Source: Ruminococcus flavefaciens ATCC 19208 (GTDB lineage: Bacteria > Bacillota > Clostridia > Oscillospirales > Ruminococcaceae). From it: DNA of 64,000 nucleotides. The DNA is taken from assembly GCF_000518765.1 (NCBI RefSeq), contig NZ_KI912490.1, forward strand, positions 571,700 to 635,699, given 5' to 3'. The notes under the pieces are model-generated. The model had not been told where the DNA came from. It saw nothing but the letters and a program-made list of their open reading frames with translations, and made no database searches. Positions within the stretch are counted from its first letter, which is position 1. Each line of letters starts with the position of its first letter. The position numbers were made by a program, and so were the translations under genes. Positions 49,380 through 57,428 of the stretch are shown here, in pieces.

Positions 49380-50834
49380 TTAATTTCCTGCAATTATGTT
49401 TAAAATGCCGCTGTAAAGTCCTGCGGACTGAGAAGCAAATTCAAAGCCGTGAGCCTGTGGATTCTGTACTTCCATTACAAGTACATAGGAACCTGTTTCA
49501 CCATAATTATCATAGTTGTCATAGTTTTCTGAGCCTGTGCCGCTGTTGTTCTTTGCACAGCCTGTAATATAGAGGTAATCGCCTCTCCAGCCCTCAGCTG
49601 TGCCTGTCTTTGCGTAGAAGCTGTAGTTACCGTTTGTGTATACGCCTACATCGGAGGCAACTCCTCTCATTCCGTTGAGGAGATTGTCGCGGCATTCGGG
49701 CGGGATAGAAGCTATAACGTCGTATGCCTTTGAGCCGTTGCCTGTCTTTGTTCTGCCGTCGGCAGGGTCAACAGTTGCTTTCAGCACGAATGGTGTTACC
49801 ATATCGCCGAATATTGCTTCTCTGCCCAGTGCTGCAAGGAAGATAGGACAGGTGAGCACCTTTGACTGACCGAATGCACTTCTGCGCAGGTCGTCGATAT
49901 CTTCTATCTCAATATTGTTGCTAAGGTCGCCGAAATCGCAGTGTATATCGTATGCGTCGTCCTTGCCGAAGTGGAAAATAGTCTGAAGATCGCTGAGAAC
50001 AGCTTCTTCGCCGATAGTATCAAAAGCCTTTGCAAAGAATATATTACTGGAATTTATAAATGCGGAGCTGAGTGAACGCTCCATAGGATAGCTTGACTTG
50101 TTTGTCTCGTGATCCCAGTTTACGATAGGGTGGTCGTTGCCGAAATCCCATGTGCCGTCATCGTGCAGGGAATACACACCGTGCTTGTCGGCGATGACTT
50201 CGGACATTATCTTAAAGCATGAGCCCGGTTCGTAGTTTGAGAACGCCTTGTTTCCGTTTTCGCCCCATGCGAGCTCTTCGTCGTACTTCTGATCGTCAAT
50301 AGTGCGCGGATCATATGACGGGTAGCTGACCTGTGCCATTATAGAGCCGTCTGTACGGAGAACTACTGCCGCACCGACTATGTTATTGTTTTCCATGTAG
50401 CTGTATATCTGGTTCTGGATATCACCGTCAAGTGTGAGCTGTATGGACTTTCCCATATTGCCGTCAGCAGGTGTTGTGAGTATGTCCTCAAAGGCTGTAT
50501 CATATCCGTCGGACATGGTAGTAAGGATATTTGCAAAGGATACAGCGTATGCATCAGCGTAGATGCGGCGTTTGCCGTCCTCAGCAGTTGAAGCGAGGAG
50601 ATTGCCCTTACAGTCGTAGATATTTCCCTTTATGGCAGTGGCAGCAGGTGCTGGGTCTGTAGCCTTCTCGGCAGATGTGGTAGCTTCTGCGGAAGCAGCC
50701 TCTGTAGCCGAAGTTATCTCGGCAGTTGTGGTGTTGCTTATATTTGCCTGTCCAACGGAAGATGAGGAGCATGAGGCAAATGAAGCGGACATTGCTATTG
50801 AAGCAGCAAGAGCTGCTATTTTTCTTTTATTCAT
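49380..50834 (-). CDS. Lipoprotein-type class B penicillin-binding protein (paralogue 2)
   Basis: A 484-residue transpeptidase with lipobox SASFASC, an Ala/Thr/Glu-rich linker, and the same order of motifs as its neighbour: KGNIYDCKGNLLAS, then PGSCFKIMS, INSSNIFFAK and FYAKTGTAE. WDHETN and SYPMERSLSSAF correspond to WDHDTG and YPVPERTLTSAF of paralogue 1. The C-terminus ends SQSAGLYSGILNII, like SQTGYLYQGIIDTV in the other. Both have terminators, so the copies can be expressed independently. The unusual Cys in S-C-F-K is kept in both. Confidence 0.88.
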   Translation of the reverse strand: MNKRKIAALAASIAMSASFASCSSSSVGQANISNTTTAEITSATEAASAEATTSAEKATDPAPAATAIKGNIYDCKGNLLASTAEDGKRRIYADAYAVSFANILTTMSDGYDTAFEDILTTPADGNMGKSIQLTLDGDIQNQIYSYMENNNIVGAAVVLRTDGSIMAQVSYPSYDPRTIDDQKYDEELAWGENGNKAFSNYEPGSCFKIMSEVIADKHGVYSLHDDGTWDFGNDHPIVNWDHETNKSSYPMERSLSSAFINSSNIFFAKAFDTIGEEAVLSDLQTIFHFGKDDAYDIHCDFGDLSNNIEIEDIDDLRRSAFGQSKVLTCPIFLAALGREAIFGDMVTPFVLKATVDPADGRTKTGNGSKAYDVIASIPPECRDNLLNGMRGVASDVGVYTNGNYSFYAKTGTAEGWRGDYLYITGCAKNNSGTGSENYDNYDNYGETGSYVLVMEVQNPQAHGFEFASQSAGLYSGILNIIAGN

Positions 50835-50958
50835 TATATCATTCCTTATTTTCAGCAGTCAGTGCAGTGAATGTTCAGACATTTCCTGCAAATCATTATA
50901 TATTATATCGTAAAGAATAAAGATAGTCAACCGCTTTGAAAAAATCTTTGGAAAATAC

Positions 50959-50987
50959 TTGACTATTTCCGAAATATATGCGATAAT
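50959..50987 (+). promoter_or_regulatory. Promoter of the small-multidrug-export-type gene
   Basis: TTGACT (50959-50964), 17 bases, GATAAT (50982-50987). Confidence 0.6.
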
Positions 50988-51026
50988 ATTATTTGTATGT
51001 GAGTTTTAGAGAAAGTGAGTTCTGAT

Positions 51027-51503
51027 ATGAAAAAATATATTTTTACATTTCTGTTGTCAATGGTGCCTATTCTGGAGCTGAGAGGCGGTATCCCTCTGGG
51101 CGTTGGTATGGGAGTAAAGTGGTATCATGCAGTTATCATCTGTATGATAGGAAATATGATCCCTGTGCCGTTTATTTATCTCTTTGCAAGAAAAATACTT
51201 GAATGGGGCAAGGACAAGCCCGGTATCGGCAAGTTTTTCACATGGTGTCTTGAAAAGGGACATAAAGGCGGTGAGAAGCTCAATGAGAAAGCAGGAAAGG
51301 GTATATTCTGGGCACTGCTTCTCTTTGTTGGCATACCTCTTCCGGGTACAGGTGCATGGACAGGTACTCTTGCAGCAAGCTTCCTCGAAGTTGACTTCAA
51401 AAAGACAATTCTTGCTGTAACTCTCGGAGTTATACTTGCAGCTATTATAATTACAATTGCAACAATTCTTGGTTTCGGTGCATTTGCAGCAGTCAAGGGT
51501 TAA
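51027..51503 (+). CDS. Small multi-drug export family (COG2426) membrane protein
   Basis: A 158-residue protein with about four to five hydrophobic segments. The start LLSMVPILELRGGIPLGVGM and the segment VGIPLPGTGAWTGTLAA are typical of the COG2426 family, which sits within the DedA/SNARE-associated-like superfamily. The Arg and Pro residues in re-entrant loops are kept. ATG 51027 has GAAAGTGAG upstream; an in-frame GTG at 51015 is an alternative. Despite the family name, drug transport has little proof; lipid handling is possible. Confidence 0.88.
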   Translation: MKKYIFTFLLSMVPILELRGGIPLGVGMGVKWYHAVIICMIGNMIPVPFIYLFARKILEWGKDKPGIGKFFTWCLEKGHKGGEKLNEKAGKGIFWALLLFVGIPLPGTGAWTGTLAASFLEVDFKKTILAVTLGVILAAIIITIATILGFGAFAAVKG

Positions 51504-51511
51504 AAATTATG

Positions 51512-51553
51512 CCGCGGCATTTTGATGAAAGTCAAAATTGCTGCGGTTTTTTG
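51512..51553 (+). terminator. Intrinsic terminator
   Basis: CCGC-GGCA...TTTTGA paired with TCAAAATTGCTGCGG, followed by TTTTTTG. Confidence 0.75.
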
Positions 51554-51576
51554 TATAAATTCAGAGAGGTGATAAG

Positions 51577-51999
51577 ATGCATAAAGTTTTTGGAGTAAAG
51601 GAAGCTGCTGAATATTACGACAGGGAAGGATCGTACATCATTCCTGTCTGCGGTGATAAAGTCGGAGTTGTGAAAACTCCCAAAGGCTGGTTTCTGCTTG
51701 GAGGCGGTCTGGAAAAGGACGAGTCACATATTGCCTGCATAGAAAGAGAATGTATGGAAGAAGCAGGCTATACGGTCAGTGTAAGCAGGAGACTGTGTTC
51801 TGCTGAGACCTACTGCTTTCACGATACAATAGGATACTTTCACCCGATACAGACCTACTATATCGGTGAACTGATATCAAAATCAGCTGAACCTGCGGAA
51901 ACGGATCATGCGTTAGAGTGGGTGGAATATGAGAAAATAAAGGGGAAAATGTACTTTGAAATGCAGAGCTGGGCACTGGATAAAGCCTTTGAAAAATAA
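51577..51999 (+). CDS. NUDIX hydrolase
   Basis: A 140-residue enzyme with the Nudix box GGLEKDESHIACIERECMEEAGY, which fits G-x5-E-x7-R-E-x2-E-E-x-G. The box is described here as one motif and begins near residue 47. It should cleave a nucleoside diphosphate linked to another moiety, using Mg2+. GAGAGGTGAT precedes the ATG. It is flanked by terminators and so is monocistronic. Substrate not predictable. Confidence 0.9.
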   Translation: MHKVFGVKEAAEYYDREGSYIIPVCGDKVGVVKTPKGWFLLGGGLEKDESHIACIERECMEEAGYTVSVSRRLCSAETYCFHDTIGYFHPIQTYYIGELISKSAEPAETDHALEWVEYEKIKGKMYFEMQSWALDKAFEK

Positions 52000-52015
52000 T
52001 GCGGAATATGTGGGA

Positions 52016-52052
52016 AAGCCTGAAAGCCGAAAATGCTTTCGGGCTTTTTTGT
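52016..52052 (+). terminator. Intrinsic terminator of the NUDIX gene
   Basis: AAGCCTGAAAGC and GCTTTCGGGCTT (one T-G pair), then a T run. Confidence 0.85.
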
Positions 52053-52086
52053 AACACTGATGATGCAAAGTTCATATTATAAAATG

Positions 52087-52115
52087 TGCGGAGGACCTTC
52101 GCACGGTTCTCCGCA
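52087..52115 (+). promoter_or_regulatory. Leader hairpin upstream of cotJA
   Basis: TGCGGAGGACC and GGTTCTCCGCA form an 11-bp stem with one G-U pair. The loop is 7 bases. It ends about 10 bases before the cotJA ribosome-binding site AAAGGAGG, so it is a 5'-leader structure, not a terminator. Confidence 0.5.
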
Positions 52116-52135
52116 GCGGAAAGGAGGACTTAGTT

Positions 52136-52393
52136 ATGAAACTCGATCTTTTTGACGATATGGAAGGCATAATTCTCCGTGAGCGTGAATCTTCCATGAG
52201 TTCTGAAAATATGAGAGCTGATATGAGCGGAAACGGCGATACTTCGCGTTTTCCGAAAAATACTCCGCTTGCTATGGCATATGTGCCATTTCAGCAGTGG
52301 GGAGACATCTATGACGATGACAAGGCACTGAGCAGGGGGACTCTTTTCCCCGAGCTTGACCTGCCTTTTTCGGGAGGCGGTGACAGAAGATGA
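52136..52393 (+). CDS. cotJA: Spore coat-associated protein CotJA
   Basis: An 85-residue protein. PLAMAYVPFQQWGDIYDDDKAL followed by RGTLFPELDLPF is the CotJA family core (residues about 42-78). Strong ribosome-binding site AAAGGAGG. It is the first gene of a cotJ operon and overlaps cotJB by four bases. In Bacillus CotJA helps assemble the inner coat. A plain Ruminococcus is not known to make spores readily, and the third gene cotJC is broken here. Confidence 0.9.
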   Translation: MKLDLFDDMEGIILRERESSMSSENMRADMSGNGDTSRFPKNTPLAMAYVPFQQWGDIYDDDKALSRGTLFPELDLPFSGGGDRR

Positions 52394-52638
52394 ATGAACG
52401 GAGAATACTTCTTAACAAGATCAAGAAATACGATTTTACCCTTAAAGAGCTGAATCTCTATCTCGATACCCACCCTAACTGTCAGAGAGCTCTTGCTATG
52501 TTCAATAAGTACAAGGCGCTTCGGCAGAACGCTGTTGACGAGTATGTCAGACGCTTCGGACCTGTAACTCCCGAACAAAACAACGATATGCAGCATTGGA
52601 CATGGATAGATGATCCGTGGCCGTGGGAAAGGAGATAA
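52390..52638 (+). CDS. cotJB: Spore coat protein CotJB
   Basis: An 82-residue protein. The family pattern YDFTLKELNLYLDTHPNCQRAL, AMFNKYKALRQNAVDEYVRRFGP and the Trp-rich end WTWIDDPWPWE are all present. It starts within cotJA (ATGA overlap), as in Bacillus and Clostridia. A good ribosome-binding site for a third gene (GGAGAT) follows its stop. Confidence 0.92.
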   Translation: MNERRILLNKIKKYDFTLKELNLYLDTHPNCQRALAMFNKYKALRQNAVDEYVRRFGPVTPEQNNDMQHWTWIDDPWPWERR

Positions 52639-52641
52639 ACT

Positions 52642-52734
52642 ATGTGGCAGTATGAGAAAAAAGTATCGTATCATTGTTGTACACAGATAATGATACGAAT
52701 TGTATTTTTTTCTGAATTTTATGATAAAACTTGA
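52642..52734 (+). pseudogene. cotJC remnant (truncated spore coat manganese catalase-like gene)
   Basis: Just after cotJB, behind GGAGAT, an ATG opens MWQYEKKVSY, which matches the conserved first residues of CotJC (usually MWxYEKxLQYP...). After about ten codons the similarity ends and the frame stops at codon 31, compared with roughly 190-200 in intact CotJC. A terminator hairpin lies inside this short frame. The rest of the gene has evidently been deleted. Confidence 0.7.
52666..52706 (+). terminator. Intrinsic terminator inside the cotJC remnant
   Basis: TCGTATCATT and AATGATACGA form a perfect 10-bp stem with a 13-base loop, followed by ATTGTATTTTTTT. It now ends the cotJAB transcript. 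Confidence 0.75.
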
Positions 52735-52759
52735 CAAAGGTATATAAATATGATATAGT
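52731..52759 (+). promoter_or_regulatory. Promoter of the secreted protein-SGNH operon
   Basis: TTGACA (52731-52736), 17 bases, TATAGT (52754-52759). It overlaps the end of the cotJC remnant. Confidence 0.65.
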
Positions 52760-52833
52760 TATATTATGCTAAAAAGCAAAATGAAGTTTATACTTTTTAG
52801 ATACTTAATACAAATTGTGAATAGGAGAATAAA

Positions 52834-54045
52834 TTGAAGTTTAAGAAAATATCGACGCTATTTCTTGCAGCTGCTTTATGCTTGGGAGTATCTGAAACAA
52901 AAGCTTATGCTGCGGAAAAAACTCAGGACGGAATAAGACTGGTCATATCTGCGGACAAGACCGTCTATGATGCTGATGACAAAATAGTTGCAAACATCTC
53001 ACTTGAAAACAACAGCGGCAGTGATATTACAGATGTCACGCTTGAAGGTGTTGTTCCCGAAAGCTTTCATTTATCGGACGAGAGCGAAGCGGTTATGAGG
53101 TCGACATATGTAATGTCGGGGAAATCTATCAGCTCTGAGCTGGTTTTCATACCCGACAAGATTGAAAGCAAAACCTCTGAAAAGTCTGATTCTGCCGAGA
53201 AGAATGATATACAGGAATTAAAGCATACAGAAAAGATTCCTGAGGATACAGCCGAAAATATCACCGCCAAAGAAAAAACACATAGCTCCGGACTTAAAAC
53301 GCCACTCATAATAGCCGGTATCCTTCTGCTTGCAGCAGGAGGAGTTGTTCTGTTGTTCAGAACAAAAGGCGGAAAAAAGGGCATTATGATACTGGTCTGT
53401 GTAACGGCAGCAGCTTCTTTAAGCACAGGACAAAGTGCAAACGCCGATTCCGAGACTAAGACTATATCGGTCAGCGAGTCTGTGTCAGTTGCAGATAAAA
53501 AATATGAGCTGACCGCAAATGTGAGGTTTAATATGGACAAGCCTGATATGCAGGCAGCTGTTGAAGAATATTACGAAGAAAATTCCGAAGAGATAGTTTC
53601 CGTTGAAGCTGTTGAAGAAAATGACGGAGTATTCAGTGAAAAAGAAGCTATCAAATTCATGTCGGAAAGAGGCTTTACGGAATATCCGCTAAAATATGAT
53701 TACACCATTGACGGAACTTATACTGATGAGGCAGAGGCGTCTCCCGAGTCAGACGAAAAGCACCCGATGTATATGACTTATTTCGTAGCTGAGGACGGTG
53801 CGGTATGGTCGGTATTTATTGTCGGAAAGACAATAGCTGCAAACCCTGCTTCCTACAATCTTGAATCAGATCTTGATGCGCAGGTGCTTGTATCTGAAAC
53901 CGAAACACTTACAAGCTACACAGAAATGGGCAATAAGTTCTACGAAACGATTCCGAAAGAATCCGCGGTCAAATTAAAGGTCGTGGATAAAATAACAAAT
54001 CAAAAACTAAACGATCTAACTTATGAGGAGGTAATTGGTCAATGA
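52834..54045 (+). CDS. Secreted/membrane protein with internal signal-like segment, unknown function
   Basis: A 403-residue protein starting at TTG behind AGGAG. A signal peptide ends near AYAAE. An Ig-like domain (about 28-110) resembling DUF11/CARDB folds carries VISADKTVYDADDKIVANISLEN. A Lys/Glu-rich linker (about 112-152) leads to a membrane helix LIIAGILLLAAGGVVLLF. Straight after a KGGKKG cluster comes another hydrophobic segment (GIMILVCVTAAASLSTGQSANA) that ends like a signal-peptidase site, then a second domain rich in Glu. The layout looks like two secreted proteins joined. Its stop overlaps the start of the SGNH gene by four bases. No function can be given. Confidence 0.75.
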   Translation: MKFKKISTLFLAAALCLGVSETKAYAAEKTQDGIRLVISADKTVYDADDKIVANISLENNSGSDITDVTLEGVVPESFHLSDESEAVMRSTYVMSGKSISSELVFIPDKIESKTSEKSDSAEKNDIQELKHTEKIPEDTAENITAKEKTHSSGLKTPLIIAGILLLAAGGVVLLFRTKGGKKGIMILVCVTAAASLSTGQSANADSETKTISVSESVSVADKKYELTANVRFNMDKPDMQAAVEEYYEENSEEIVSVEAVEENDGVFSEKEAIKFMSERGFTEYPLKYDYTIDGTYTDEAEASPESDEKHPMYMTYFVAEDGAVWSVFIVGKTIAANPASYNLESDLDAQVLVSETETLTSYTEMGNKFYETIPKESAVKLKVVDKITNQKLNDLTYEEVIGQ

Positions 54046-55352
54046 AGAAACTTCAGGTCAAAAAATTAGTATCAGCAGCACTTGTGTCTGTGATGATGGG
54101 AGCGGCACTGCCTTTAAATGCAACTGCCGCAGTAAACGATGATCCAATGATCGTCGTATCACTTGGTGATTCCTATTCATCAGGAGAGGGTATCCCGGAG
54201 TTCTACGGACAGAGCAAATCGTGGGAGCAAAAAATCTATGATGAAGACTGGCTCGCACACAGATCCACAAAGAGCTGGCCGGGACTGCTGGAGATCCCGA
54301 ATGTCAGCGGAAAGCTGAGAGACTATAACGTAAAGCAGACTAATTCCGCGAAATGCAAATGGTATTTCGGAGCTGTATCAGGTGCGGAAACAAGGCATTT
54401 CAGCAAGGAGCGTCAGGTCAAGACAACATATAAGAGGCTTTCTTTGTTCAAAACATTGAAGACTACATATAATATGCCCAAGCAGCTCGATGTTTTCAAC
54501 AAGGTCAGCGGTGATGTCGATTATGTAACTCTTACTGTCGGCGGAAACGACGTTAAATTTGAAGATATAATCACAACCTGTGCAACAGGCAGTACATACC
54601 TGCATTTCGGCAGTGACAAGCTCAAGCTCGAAAAGATGATGGACAGCCTCTGGGCTTCATTTGATACAACAAGAGCAAATATCAAGGGCGTATATACTGA
54701 TATACAGGCAAAGGCAGGAACACAGGCTGATATTATCGTAGCAGGCTATCCTAAGCTTCTTGACAAGGACGGCAAGGGCGTTCTTATCAGTGAGAAGGAA
54801 GCTACTATTGTAAATCAGAACGTAACAAAGTTCAATAATGCTATTAAGAGTATTGTAAATGAGTGCAGAGCAAATGGCATGAAGATACACTTTGTTGACG
54901 TAGAAGCTGAATTCGACAAGGACGGCGGACATCAGGCTTATTCCGATAATGCATGGATCAATAGTATCATACTCCTCAAGCAGTCTGAGGATCTTGACCA
55001 GAGCGGCTTGGGTAGTTCTTATTCAGTACATCCTAACGAGGAAGGCGCAAAGGCATATGCAAGATGTGTAAATGCCAAGATCAAGGAGATCGAAAACAGC
55101 AAGAACAAGAAGAGCGTTCGCAGTATAATTGCAGAACCGGTTATTACTGAAGCTGTAACCGAGATCGCTGCAACAACAACTACAACTGTTGCTGCAACAA
55201 CCGATATCGTTGATGCTGTTGTAACCGATGTTGCTGAGATCAAGGACGAAGAGATCGTTATGACTACAGCTGCCGAGAATGCAGCTGAGGAAGCTGCAGC
55301 TACTGTTGCTTCAGAAACAGTAGATGAAGTGCTTGTAAAAGCAGCAGGCTGA
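54042..55352 (+). CDS. Secreted SGNH/GDSL hydrolase with Thr/Ala-rich tail
   Basis: A 436-residue secreted esterase-like protein. After a signal peptide, VVSLGDSYSSGEGIPE (GDS block I with catalytic Ser), VTLTVGGNDVKF (block III) and VHPNEEGAKAYARC (block V with the catalytic Asp/His pair) are in order, over residues about 30-340. A low-complexity Thr/Ala tail (about 365-436) has no sortase motif or dockerin. SGNH enzymes remove acetyl or other esters from polysaccharides. It is translationally coupled to the upstream secreted protein. Confidence 0.9.
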   Translation: MKKLQVKKLVSAALVSVMMGAALPLNATAAVNDDPMIVVSLGDSYSSGEGIPEFYGQSKSWEQKIYDEDWLAHRSTKSWPGLLEIPNVSGKLRDYNVKQTNSAKCKWYFGAVSGAETRHFSKERQVKTTYKRLSLFKTLKTTYNMPKQLDVFNKVSGDVDYVTLTVGGNDVKFEDIITTCATGSTYLHFGSDKLKLEKMMDSLWASFDTTRANIKGVYTDIQAKAGTQADIIVAGYPKLLDKDGKGVLISEKEATIVNQNVTKFNNAIKSIVNECRANGMKIHFVDVEAEFDKDGGHQAYSDNAWINSIILLKQSEDLDQSGLGSSYSVHPNEEGAKAYARCVNAKIKEIENSKNKKSVRSIIAEPVITEAVTEIAATTTTTVAATTDIVDAVVTDVAEIKDEEIVMTTAAENAAEEAAATVASETVDEVLVKAAG

Positions 55353-55371
55353 TATATTACTTTAAATTCAA

Positions 55372-55402
55372 AAGCCTCAGGGATTTCCCTGAGGCTTGTT
55401 TT
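55372..55402. terminator. Intrinsic terminator of the SGNH operon
   Basis: Arms AAGCCTCAGGGA and TCCCTGAGGCTT, perfect 12 bp, then GTTTTTA. The A-rich left side lets it also serve the minus-strand small gene. Confidence 0.88.
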
Positions 55403-55410
55403 TATATTGG

Positions 55411-55671
55411 TCATTCTGTCAGTATTTCCATTTCCTTCATATGACTGATATCCTGACCAGTATATGCTGTCTGCATTAGTGCATATGTGATATCTGCCGC
55501 AAGCTTTTCCTCTTCCTGTCTTGTATGCCTCGGGATATGGCATACCACCTCTGCGCCGTTATATCGGTTACGTATCACGCCGATAAGCTCTGTTTCGGTT
55601 TCGGTCTCGCTTATGATATCGTACTCTGTCCGCTCCCACATCGAGGGCTTTTCATTGCTTTGCATCTTCAT
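55411..55671 (-). CDS. Small conserved-looking protein of unknown function
   Basis: An 86-residue protein with a good ribosome-binding site (AAAGGAGCTGCTGAT before the ATG). It is acidic, with TEYDIISETETETELIGVI and the segment ITYALMQTAYTG. The sequence is not low in complexity and has no signal peptide. It lies divergent from the serine recombinase gene, a position where recombinase-linked small genes or excision factors may occur, but I see no helix-turn-helix. Unknown function. Confidence 0.6.
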   Translation of the reverse strand: MKMQSNEKPSMWERTEYDIISETETETELIGVIRNRYNGAEVVCHIPRHTRQEEEKLAADITYALMQTAYTGQDISHMKEMEILTE

Positions 55672-55776
55672 ATCAGCAGCTCCTTTCGTGTAATTCTATT
55701 CACGGCTGCTTGTACCGATTGACTGTTAATATAATTCAGCGGTCGGCAATATACTTCAAATGGAAGGAGTGATATG

Positions 55777-57240
55777 ATGAATGGATACTGTATGTATCTG
55801 AGAAAGTCGAGAGCAGACGCTGAAGCTGAAATGCGCGGCGAGGGTGAAACACTGGCGCAGCATCAGAATATGCTCATGGAGCTTGCTCAAAAACAGGAGC
55901 TGAATATCGTAAAGACTTATAAGGAGATAGTAAGCGGAGACAGTATATCAGCCCGTCCGCAGATGCAGGCTCTGCTTGCTGACGTTGCCGAAAGAAAATA
56001 TACAGGTGTTCTTGTGGTCGAGATAGAGAGGCTTGCACGAGGTGATACCATAGATCAGGGAATAGTCGCACAGGCTTTCAGGGATTCTTCGACAAAGATA
56101 GTTACTCCTGTAAAAACCTATGACCCCAATAATGAGTTTGATGAGGAATATTTTGAGTTCTCACTGTTTATGAGCAGACGGGAGTTCAAGACCATCAAAC
56201 GCCGAATGCAGGCAGGGAGGCTTGCAGCTGTGAAAGAGGGGAATTATATATGCACCTCCGCACCATATGGCTACAGAAAGATAAATCCACAGCCCAAAGT
56301 GCATACTCTTGAGATAGTTCCTGAGGAGGCTGAGGTCGTGAGGCTTATCTACAGGCTTTATCTTGATGGGCACGGTGCTAAATATATTGCAAATGAGCTT
56401 GACAGCATGGGTATAAGTCCGCAGAAAAGCAGGTTCTGGGAGCCTTCAAGCATCAGAAAGATACTTTCAAATCCTCTGTACTGCGGAATGATCGGCTGGA
56501 AAACCAGATCAAACGGCAATAAGCTCTATAAAGGACTGCACGAACCTGTAATAACTGAGGAAATGTTTGATTCCGTTCAGATCAAGAGGAAAACTGCTCC
56601 TGCCCCACAGCTTCACCCGAATGATAAGCTGATGAATTACTATCATAATGTACTTTATTGTCAGAACTGCGGTCATCAGATGAAATGCCGCCATATTACA
56701 GGCAGCAGCCGTGAGTATATGCTCTGTGTTTATAAGGAGTGCAGGGGAGAGGTGGTAAGCTCGGCTGCTGTAACTGTTGACGAGGCGGTATTGTCAGCTT
56801 TAAGATACCGTATAAGCAAGCTTGAAAGGCTGAAAAGATGCAGTGAAGAAGTGTGTAATGATATTCCTGACAGGAAAAATATTCTTGCCGCAGAGCTTGA
56901 AAAAGCAGAACGTCAGCTCTCGCGGCTTTATGACCTGCTGGAGCAGGGGATATATGATACAGATATTTTTATTGAGCGTTCAAGGAAAGCAGCTGACAGG
57001 ATAAGAGCGCTCAAAGCAGCCATAAAGGAGACGGAATCCGAGCACAAAATGCCACAGCCCATTCAGGACGAAGCGGTAATAGAACTGAAGTATGCGATCA
57101 ATAATTTTGCATATTCTGATGCAGAAGAAAAAAACAAACTGCTTAATGCAGCCGTAAGTAAGATATACTACCGGAAAAACAAGAAAAAGTGCAAAAACAG
57201 AACGTATTCGGATATTTCACTTACAGCGTTATTTTTGTAA
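55777..57240 (+). CDS. Large serine recombinase
   Basis: A 487-residue site-specific recombinase. The resolvase domain (about 1-150) has the catalytic Ser and Arg in YLRKSRADAE and the second Arg pair in EIERLARGDT and RRMQAGRLAA. The recombinase domain (about 165-260, PYGYRKI and IRKILSNPLYCGMIGW) is followed by a zinc-ribbon (CQNCGHQMKC, then C residues after a loop) and a coiled coil (about 355-420) before a C-terminal zinc-free end. The ATG at 55777 is better spaced from AAGGAG than the ATG at 55774. No phage, transposon or attachment-site repeats are seen around it, so it is a lone gene that may be a remnant or act on an invertible site. Confidence 0.93.
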   Translation: MNGYCMYLRKSRADAEAEMRGEGETLAQHQNMLMELAQKQELNIVKTYKEIVSGDSISARPQMQALLADVAERKYTGVLVVEIERLARGDTIDQGIVAQAFRDSSTKIVTPVKTYDPNNEFDEEYFEFSLFMSRREFKTIKRRMQAGRLAAVKEGNYICTSAPYGYRKINPQPKVHTLEIVPEEAEVVRLIYRLYLDGHGAKYIANELDSMGISPQKSRFWEPSSIRKILSNPLYCGMIGWKTRSNGNKLYKGLHEPVITEEMFDSVQIKRKTAPAPQLHPNDKLMNYYHNVLYCQNCGHQMKCRHITGSSREYMLCVYKECRGEVVSSAAVTVDEAVLSALRYRISKLERLKRCSEEVCNDIPDRKNILAAELEKAERQLSRLYDLLEQGIYDTDIFIERSRKAADRIRALKAAIKETESEHKMPQPIQDEAVIELKYAINNFAYSDAEEKNKLLNAAVSKIYYRKNKKKCKNRTYSDISLTALFL

Positions 57241-57428
57241 GACTTACGGGGGAATACCGAGAAAAATTGCATTTTGCATGAATATCATATATAAAAGCAC
57301 ATACAAATATTTCAAAGCAGATATAGGTTCAAATATACGAAATAAATACGTAATAAAAATATCTTGACTTTTTTTGAGTAATGGTATAAAATATATCCAT
57401 TATATTATGATATAGGGGGTAACAATTT

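Noticed and set aside
47727-50834. Beta-lactamase annotation for the tandem transpeptidase-like proteins
   Set aside because: The S-x-x-K, S-x-N and K-T-G motifs with an N-terminal G-N-I-Y-D segment fit class B PBPs. Their length and paralogy to PbpA-type proteins argue against beta-lactamase.
55411-57240. Prophage or integrative element around the serine recombinase
   Set aside because: Neighbours on both sides are ordinary chromosomal genes, and I found no attachment repeats, phage or conjugation genes.
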